NCBI GenBank assembly: GCA_013146195.2
Contig: CM028377.1
Span: forward strand, 28,314,602 to 28,378,601
Reading direction: 5' to 3'
Length of the DNA: 64,000 nt
From: Codonopsis lanceolata
Lineage: Eukaryota > Streptophyta > Magnoliopsida > Asterales > Campanulaceae
Below, one piece after another: positions 58,098-64,000 of this stretch; positions within the stretch are counted from its first letter, which is position 1, and each line of letters begins with the position of its first letter. Both the position numbers and the translations under genes were made by a program. The notes beneath the pieces were generated by a model that was not told the origin of the DNA, ran no database searches, and saw nothing but the letters and a program-made list of their open reading frames with translations.

Positions 58098-58102
58098 ATA
58101 AA

Positions 58103-58821
58103 AAACCATAACCCAAGAGCAGGCTGGCGATGTCTTCCGTCAAAAGGTGTCTCCTATCCAGCGCCTCATTTGAACAAAATCCAAACAAGATATCTGGGAG
58201 ATCGTCCGATAATGGTGAAGATACCGGGTAAATCCAGACACCGTTAAACGTGGTCTAAGAGTACTTTCTTACTTGCCTTATAGCGCCCTACCCTCTCTCA
58301 TCGAGCGGCTTTCGCTCGTCTCTGCCCTGTTCTCTTCCGCTAGAAAAGTTAGTGAGCAGTCTTCGAACTAGTAAATGTAGAGGAACATGAATAGATGCAG
58401 GAGATGGAGATTGGAGGCCATTGTAGTGAGAGAATGGATATGATGAAAATGAGGAGACAGAAATTAAGATTTGAAGAAATCCATCGTGGGGGAGAGAGAT
58501 TTCAGATTTGTTTGTTAATGGTGGGAGAGAGAGAAACTTAGGGAATATGAATTTCAGACTTAAAGAGTCAGATTGATGGAAATTTGGGGATTTAAAGGGG
58601 GACGGGTTGAAATTGGGGTAGAGGGAGAAAAATGTGGACTGCCATTGTTGGTTGGATGAGTTTGCTCTGGTTGGGTTGGGGTGGATGAAAGGGAAAAAAA
58701 AAATTAATTAATAAAATAAATTTTACAATTGATCCATGTACTTTTTCTCTAAAATGACCCTTTTACTCCTCGAAATAATCACAAGACATGCATATGAGTT
58801 AACTTAATTAAAAAAAAAAAA
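58103..58821. other. Spacer between Copia B and the next TIR element
   Basis: GC-richer sequence with GAGAGAGA words and no supportable ORF. Together with 52700-53460 it would be the interior of the larger candidate TIR element. At 58735-58812 it holds the left copy of an approximately 80-bp direct repeat that recurs at 60168-60250. Confidence 0.45.
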
Positions 58822-59089
58822 GACTTAAATCACAAATTGGTCACCCTACTTTCCAGCTTTTTACAATATGATCACTCTACTATTTTTTTTCTTTCTATTT
58901 CATCATTATACTTAACAATTCAAGTCAATAAGATCACTGTGAATTATTTCTGTTAGTTAGATAGACGGAAATGTTTGAAATGATTAAAATGCCCTTACTA
59001 ATGTTAAGGGTTTTCAGTTTAAAATGTTAATAGTTAAGGGATCAAACTAAAAGATCAAATTATCAATATTTAATTTATATTCCCAAAAT

Positions 59090-59090
59090 A

Positions 59091-59148
<58 letters not shown>
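59090..59148. repeat. (CT)n microsatellite
   Basis: A CT run of about 55 bp, ending in GTGTATATATATA, upstream of the captured gene fragment. Confidence 0.95.
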
Positions 59149-59166
<18 letters not shown>

Positions 59167-59439
59167 ATCACTAACATTGATCTCAGCTTCCACGCACATC
59201 CAACGGCCAGCGGCCTCTTTCTTGCTCCATCTCCGGCCAAATCCACCCTTGCTCCATTGTCGACCCCCCCCCCTCATTTGCTATCTCAAGCCAGTTTCTC
59301 AATCATCTCTCATCTCTTCATCCCCCATCTCTCTCTCTCTCTTCTTCGTCTACAACCCCAAATTCGGACAAATCTCAGTTCCTAAGCGCTCCATCATCAT
59401 CGCACGAACCCTGCTTCGCCATCCACCATAGCAACTGGT

Positions 59440-59898
59440 GGAAACTCATTGACTGGTACAATTTCCCCCTCACTCTGTTCACTCGACTGACTCACCACTT
59501 TAATCATCGCCGATTGGAAAGTTATCTCTCGCGAAATCACTGGCACTATCCCTGCCTCAATCGTGAACCTTAACAGCCTAATGCACCTCGATCTCAGCAA
59601 CAACCAAATCTCTAGCGAGCTCCCCACCGACATCGAAAAACTCTCCATGATGAGTCGAGCCTTGCTGAGTCGAAACCAACTCACTAGATCAATCCCGAGC
59701 TCGTTTTCCAACATGTACCAGCTCGCGGACTCAGATCTGTCCTTGAACCAGATAACCGGCTCAATCCCAAACCAACTGGGCTCAATGCCGATTCTATCGA
59801 CTCTCAATTTAGACATTAACAAATTGGCTGGTTCAATCTCAGTCAGCCTATTAGGTAACACCGGTTTAAACATTTTAAACATTTTGAAGATGGTGTAG
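59440..59898 (+). pseudogene. Captured DRT100-like leucine-rich-repeat gene fragment
   Basis: The frame reads GNSLTGTISPSLCSLD, a TGA, LTTLIIADWKVISREITGTI, then from 59563 LMHLDLSNNQISSELPTDIE, MSRALLSRNQLTRSIPS and LSLNQITGSIPNQLGSMPIL, ending TAG at 59896-59898. The phrases IIADWK, PASIVNLNSLMHLDLSNNQI and RALLSRNQL are typical of plant DRT100-like secreted LRR proteins. Between IIADWK and PASIVNL several repeats are missing compared with that family, so the copy has an internal deletion and lacks the signal peptide and N-terminal cap. It lies wholly inside the TIR transposon. Confidence 0.8.
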
Positions 59899-60145
59899 GG
59901 GCATTTTCAGGGTTTTAATTTTTTTAAAAATTCAAAATCGGATTAAAAAAGAGGATCCAATTGCATTAAGTGGGAGTATTTTTGGGTTTTTATTTTTTAA
60001 AAAAGTTTTACATCCAAAAAATTGAATGGAGTGATGAACGTGAAAATAAAGCCAAGTATAATGATGAAATAGAAAGAAAAAAAAAAGTAAAGTGATCATA
60101 TTGCAAAAAACTGGAAAGTAGGGTGACCAATTTGTGATTTAAGCC

Positions 60146-60676
60146 AAAAAAAAAAAAAAAAAAACAAAGTGTGCTTTTTCTCTAAAATGACTCTTTTACT
60201 CCTGGAAATAATCATGAGACATGCATATGTGCTATGAGTTAACTTAATGGAAAAAAAAAAAAAAACGTAAGTGGACGGAATGACATTTCTATCAAAACTT
60301 TTTGTACAAGAACAACGGATAATGTTAGATTTTCTTTACAAAGATGAAGTTGGAAAAGATGTAAAAGTACAGGGACGATTTGGATAATTCGCGCTATAAA
60401 CTACTATCGAGGCATACATCCTCCTAAAATACCATACGAAATTTCCCTTGAGAAAGAAAACAAGAAGATCCGCTCATCACCATATCATGGAGGCAAAATT
60501 GGAGCTCCAGAATTTATTATTTACCAAAGAATTGTTATAAGCTCCCAATTTATCCGTGTAAAACTAAACATTATGAAAAGCATAAGAAAACAGAGTTGCT
60601 GATTATCTCGCTCAAGCTCAAGCCCAAGCCCAAGCCAAAATTGGATTCTATTTACCAGAAAATTACTTTTTCAAAA
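60146..60676. other. Spacer between the TIR element and the kinase gene
   Basis: It contains a poly-A tract, the right copy of the approximately 80-bp direct repeat (60168-60250), and from about 60430 the probable 3' UTR side of the kinase gene. No ORF. Confidence 0.5.
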
Positions 60677-63154
60677 TCATTTGCGCTCAGCTCTCTGACA
60701 TCTTTCACTGTCAAGTGGTATCTGTGCAGTGCCGTTGGACTCGTAATTTCTGTTGCTGTTGGTGTCATTTTCTTCTGTGTAGAAATCGGTCATCAGCCTG
60801 AATTCTTCCATGTTGTAGTAGGGGATATTGATAGGGCTGCAAAGTGTGCTTTTCCCGGGTCTTACTCCTTCGTCGAGGTCACTTAGTGAAACGTCACCTT
60901 CCAAAGCACGGACTACCTATGTAGTTTTCAAAACACGTTTCAAGTTGGAGAATTCATATATGAAGAAACATAGCAAAGCAAGCACGGACTACCTATGTAG
61001 TTTTCAAAACATGTTTCAAGTTGGACGATTCATAAACAAAGAAACTTAGCAAAGCAATATGTTTCAATCTTCTCGCCAGAATTTTGCTCGTAATGCTAGT
61101 TATAAGTTGGCTCATCATATGCCAGTTTACCTGGCTCATGTGTGGTCGACGCCATGCTGAATGGCGAACACAAGCAGCTGCACAGGCAACCATGGTTTTC
61201 ATTTCTTTACCATTGTAGTTTCCTTGCAACTTTGGATCAACAAGCAAATCAAACTTTCCATTTTCCATGGCTTGGGTAAGCAAAGGCCTAGCCTGCATAA
61301 GTTGATGCTTAGGTACTCGTTCTCACCAAGTTAGAGAAATTGATGAACATCAACCCTGTAAAAACGTACCCAAGTGACCAAAGAATCATTTGCAAGGGAA
61401 TCATCTGTCCAGTTGATAGGAGGACGCCCGGTTATAAGCTCTAGAAGAACGACCCCAAACGAGAAGGTATCCGACCTATCCGAGACTTTTCCACTGGCTG
61501 CATATTCCGGAGCCAGGTATCTGCATTTAATGATTACAAATAATAAAAACATGATTTTGAGGTTTCAAATGATTGACGAGATCAAGTTTGTGCGCTAGCC
61601 ACTTGGAATGAACCAATACGCACCCAAAAGTTCCTACTACTCTTGTGTAGACATGAGTTACGTCATGATTGGTATCAGAGAAGAACTTGGCAAGTCCGAA
61701 ATCGGAAACCTGGAAAAAGGGTTAAACTCAATAGTTATGCATAGGTCAAAACAAGCAGATGGGAAATATGTCTTACTAAGAGATCGGCAGTATGCCACTA
61801 GCTAGCCCAATCGATCTTGATCAACAAAATTTGTGTTTAGTATAGAAACTTAAAAGAAACCGAAGATTATGCAATCCCCCCAAAAAGGTCAATGGAGGAT
61901 TCTGACGAGTGTTGCAGATAGAAACTAAAGGAATCAAGAGTACTACGAATAATACCTTCGGCTCAAACTTATTGTCAAGAAGAATATTAGATGCCTTGAT
62001 ATCTCGATGAATAATTGTAGGATTGCCTGCGTTCAGATAATTTAACAATAAGGGACACATAAAGATGTGTAGTATTGAGATTAACAAAGCAAAAAAAAAA
62101 AGAAGAGGTTTCGGATACTGAGAATCGAGCAACACTCATCATATCCAATAAACTCAGTGGTCACCTGCTAAGAGTTGTTGCCAAGGGAAAATTATTTTCT
62201 TCGGGAAGGTAGTGGCTGGATATCATTGCCAAACACACGAGAACCCTCAAATCATGTTCCACCTACCACTGCCTCACATTCAAGCCTGGCTACACAACCT
62301 CCTATTAGTGTTCACTGTAACCATTTAACCAAGAAATCAATTGAAGGCTTTCAACGTGAGCATCAGCGGCTGACCTCACTGGCAACATGCCATAGGGAAG
62401 TTATGAGCCTTACATTCCATAATATCAAATATTGAGTGACTGGGCTAGGGCATTGCTAAGATACAGCTGCAAAAACCAGGCAAATCAAGGCAGCTTTGCC
62501 TTATGATTTCACATGTAGTAGTGACTAGCTGTAAAATGTAGAATGTGAGTGTCTCTGGGGGCATAGAAGTCAGGGTGGAAGCCGAGACTGATTAAGTAAG
62601 GAGAAAGAGGGAAACACTAATGATAGAGAGATCTATTCAGAATGTTCTCTAATACAAACTAATCCAAGTATGAAGCTAGAAAGTTGTGGAGATTATGAAA
62701 TGAGGTTATAACCTCTATTTATAGTGAGTATTAGATGACAAGGGAATTTTCCAAGATCTCCTGCTAGATATCATCATCCTAGTGAGTAGTGATCATCCAA
62801 TGATCATGCTACAAGTGTCGTGTCCCATACGTGAGGCCCACAATCACCTCTTTCTTTGCTCAGTAATAAGGTACACACGTTTTATGCGCACACTATCGCA
62901 TGAGTGACTCGCTCTTGACGTCAATCACCAAACCAATAACCCTCGAGGTTTCCAAATTTGGCTTGACTCGGGGCTAGGAATCTAGGCTGGCTGCTGCGCT
63001 TAGAGGACACATGTACCAAGTAAGAACTGATGGCACACGCACACGAGAAATTGGAAAAGGAACTTACAGTCCTCATGGAGATATGCGAGTCCTTTTGCAG
63101 AACCTATAGCAATTTTCATTCTTGTTGCCCACTCCATAACTGGCTGTCGTATTC
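60677..63154 (-). CDS. PERK-like receptor kinase, last six exons (5' part not seen)
   Basis: On the minus strand the exons 63154-63068, 62026-61956, 61709-61624, 61520-61370, 61292-61131 and 60916-60677 join in frame with GT-AG introns. They give PVMEWATRMKIAIGSAKGLA, the catalytic IIHRDIKASNILLD, VSDFGLAKFFSD with DFG, GYLAPEYAASGKVSDRSD, FSFGVVLLELITGRPP, and after the kinase core ARPLLTQAMENGKF, VACAAACVRHSAWRRP and VVRALEGDVSLSDLDEGVRP. This is the proline-rich extensin-like receptor kinase (PERK) type, an RD kinase of the plasma membrane. The acceptor of the last exon is duplicated. Kinase subdomains I-V, the membrane span and the ectodomain are not found up to 64000; they may lie beyond the window. 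Confidence 0.85.
60906..61057 (-). repeat. 76-bp tandem duplication over the last intron-exon junction of the kinase gene
   Basis: The units start GCACGGACTACCTATGTAG at 60906 and 60982. Each contains the splice acceptor ctacatag followed by GTAGTCCGTGCT. The proximal copy (AG at 60917-60918) leads into the real exon. The distal copy (AG at 60993-60994) leads to 12 codons and then TGA. Confidence 0.9.
62440..63010 (-). mobile_element. Possible solo LTR in an intron of the kinase gene
   Basis: On the minus strand a TATA box (CACTATAAATAGAGG, about 62718-62732) is followed by CTCTCTATCATTAGTGTTTC, as in small LTRs. CACATGTA occurs near both proposed sides (62509 and 63008), but a TG...CA boundary with TSD could not be fixed. 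Confidence 0.35.
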
Positions 63155-64000
63155 CTGTAGTATAATTTTTTTCAGTGAGGAAATATTATACTGGGCATCT
63201 CAAATAAAGATTGTTAAATGGCATGCTAGAAGAAATAATATTTTATAAACTCACAGACTTCACATAAAAGTGAGAAATTGCAGAACTGAATAACCCGACC
63301 CGATGGCTGTTACAGGAAAAAAGTATTCTTAAGCACCATAACCAGGTATTGCTAAGCACCATAACTGGTGTCTGGCTACTTAGAACTGCTGGTTCTTTAG
63401 ATTTGTACATATAAAATCCATTTAGGGTCAACATTTGTATTGTTTTCTTAATTGTCAATCAAATGTACAGTTTCAACCATGAAAGTTGCATATAGATGGC
63501 TATACTCATAAATTTCTTTCCCTAAACCAAACAAGGTAGTCATAAGATTATCGAAATGAATCTATTAGAAGTTACGGATACATCTAAAAACTTTAGATCT
63601 TAGAAAGTGGGCCAACAACGTAAATCACGATTAACACTTACCCTTGGTAGGATCCCCGCTCACACATGGAGAGATAAACCAATATTCATCATTAGGTGCA
63701 TCACAAACTAGACATAATGTCTGCACTAACAATACTAGGTAAAACAAATGAAAGTGGTGGTACTCGAACTGAAGACCTGGCCAAAATGAATGTAAATTAT
63801 GGTCTAACGAAATCCTCAACGACTTATGATCCGGAATTAAGCTCAAAACCTTTAGATGATACTTGGCATTGGTCTTTGAAAAGAATAATCACATAATTTG
63901 AGTGTGTGTGTGTGTGTGTATATATATACATATTTTCTTTCTCAAATTAAGCCATTGTTCAATTAAGAGGTAATGTTTAGTCAGAAAAAAATATAATTTG
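63155..64000. other. Right edge, no supportable exon
   Basis: It should be intron or upstream of the kinase gene, but no kinase motif is readable. AAGCACCATAACYRG words are repeated at 63332 and 63356, and a (TG)n(TA)n microsatellite lies at 63902-63930. A minus-strand frame at 63631-63846 has no recognised motif. Confidence 0.45.

Larger units (their letters stand above)
58822..60145 (+). mobile_element. TIR transposon carrying a captured LRR gene fragment (Pack-type)
   Basis: The left end GACTTAAATCACAAATTGG and the right end, in reverse complement, GGCTTAAATCACAAATTGG begin inverted repeats of about 92 bp (58822-58913 and 60055-60145), sharing TCACCCTACTTTCCAG and TTTCATCATTATACTT. Both ends abut poly-A runs, so the TSD is unreadable. 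Long TIRs suggest a Mutator-like element. No transposase is present; the interior carries a CT-repeat and a DRT100-like gene piece. Confidence 0.8.
52435..60405. mobile_element. Candidate large TIR element enclosing Copia B and a smaller TIR element
   Basis: Near 52430-52490 the plus strand has AAATTACCCATTTTGTCAAT then GTACTTTATACATTTTTTC. The reverse complement near 60400-60340 has GAATTATCCAAATCGTCCCT then GTACTTTTACATCTTTTCC. Further in, TTTTTTCATTAGGTCAAC is matched by TTTTTCCATTAAGTTAAC. These look like diverged long inverted repeats of Mutator-like style about 8 kb apart. Ends and TSD could not be fixed. Confidence 0.4.

Noticed and set aside
63631..63846. Minus-strand frame near the right edge as an upstream kinase exon
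   Set aside because: No kinase, signal-peptide or Pro-rich motif and no matching splice frame to the exon at 63068-63154.
1..64000. CRISPR arrays, rRNA or tRNA genes, and integrated pararetrovirus
   Set aside because: No regularly spaced short repeats with unique spacers, no cloverleaf or rRNA landmarks, and all RT-containing elements have integrase and LTRs of the gypsy or Copia type.

Overview
This is a nuclear plant window, most likely from a eudicot. The evidence is spliceosomal introns, plant-lineage LTR retrotransposons, hAT, CACTA and Helitron DNA elements, and two recognisable plant genes: a Mpv17/PMP22 membrane protein and a PERK-type receptor kinase. About 40 kb at the left is nested transposons. 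All boundaries below were read by eye from termini, target-site duplications (TSDs) and protein motifs; no search was run.

Left block (1-24.4 kb). A large, decayed Ty3/gypsy element of the Tat type lies on the minus strand. It has a 5' LTR at 12510-13198, a PBS, gag, protease, RT, two consecutive RNase H domains and integrase. Past the integrase, on the opposite strand, is an extra multi-exon ORF (104-2938). Its 3' LTR lies beyond the left edge. A 2.57 kb solo LTR (4688-7253, TSD GCAAC) splits the integrase. The element abuts the T-rich interior of a second type of element, whose 5' LTR and PBS are at 14745-16132. That LTR abuts a second, plus-strand Tat element (16133-21835), whose gag carries a CACTA transposon (16890-17810) and which stops abruptly inside RNase H. 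A sister copy of the 14.7 kb LTR follows at 22106-23487.

Middle block (24.4-37.2 kb). This is AT-rich and without genes. It holds a 1.1 kb non-autonomous Helitron, a larger Helitron with a broken Rep/helicase C-terminus, MITE-like elements, a solo LTR with a clear TSD (28230-28994) and several inverted or tandem repeat clusters.

Right block (37.2-64 kb). An old Copia element (37213-45387) carries a 1.8 kb solo LTR in its gag. Its 3' LTR ends 271 bp before the start codon of a complete three-exon Mpv17/PMP22 gene (45659-50996), which has a hAT MITE in intron 1. A second, much younger Copia element (53464-58097, TSD ATAAA) has LTRs about 97-98% identical by eye. Just beyond it is a TIR transposon (58822-60145) that has captured a fragment of a DRT100-like leucine-rich-repeat gene. 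The window ends with the 3' half of a PERK-like kinase gene on the minus strand (60677-63154). The splice acceptor of its last exon has been tandemly duplicated.

The most interesting points are the intron-bearing antisense ORF of the Tat element, the captured LRR fragment, the duplicated splice acceptor in the kinase gene, and a recurring pattern of stop codons that looks like decay of methylated CHG sites.
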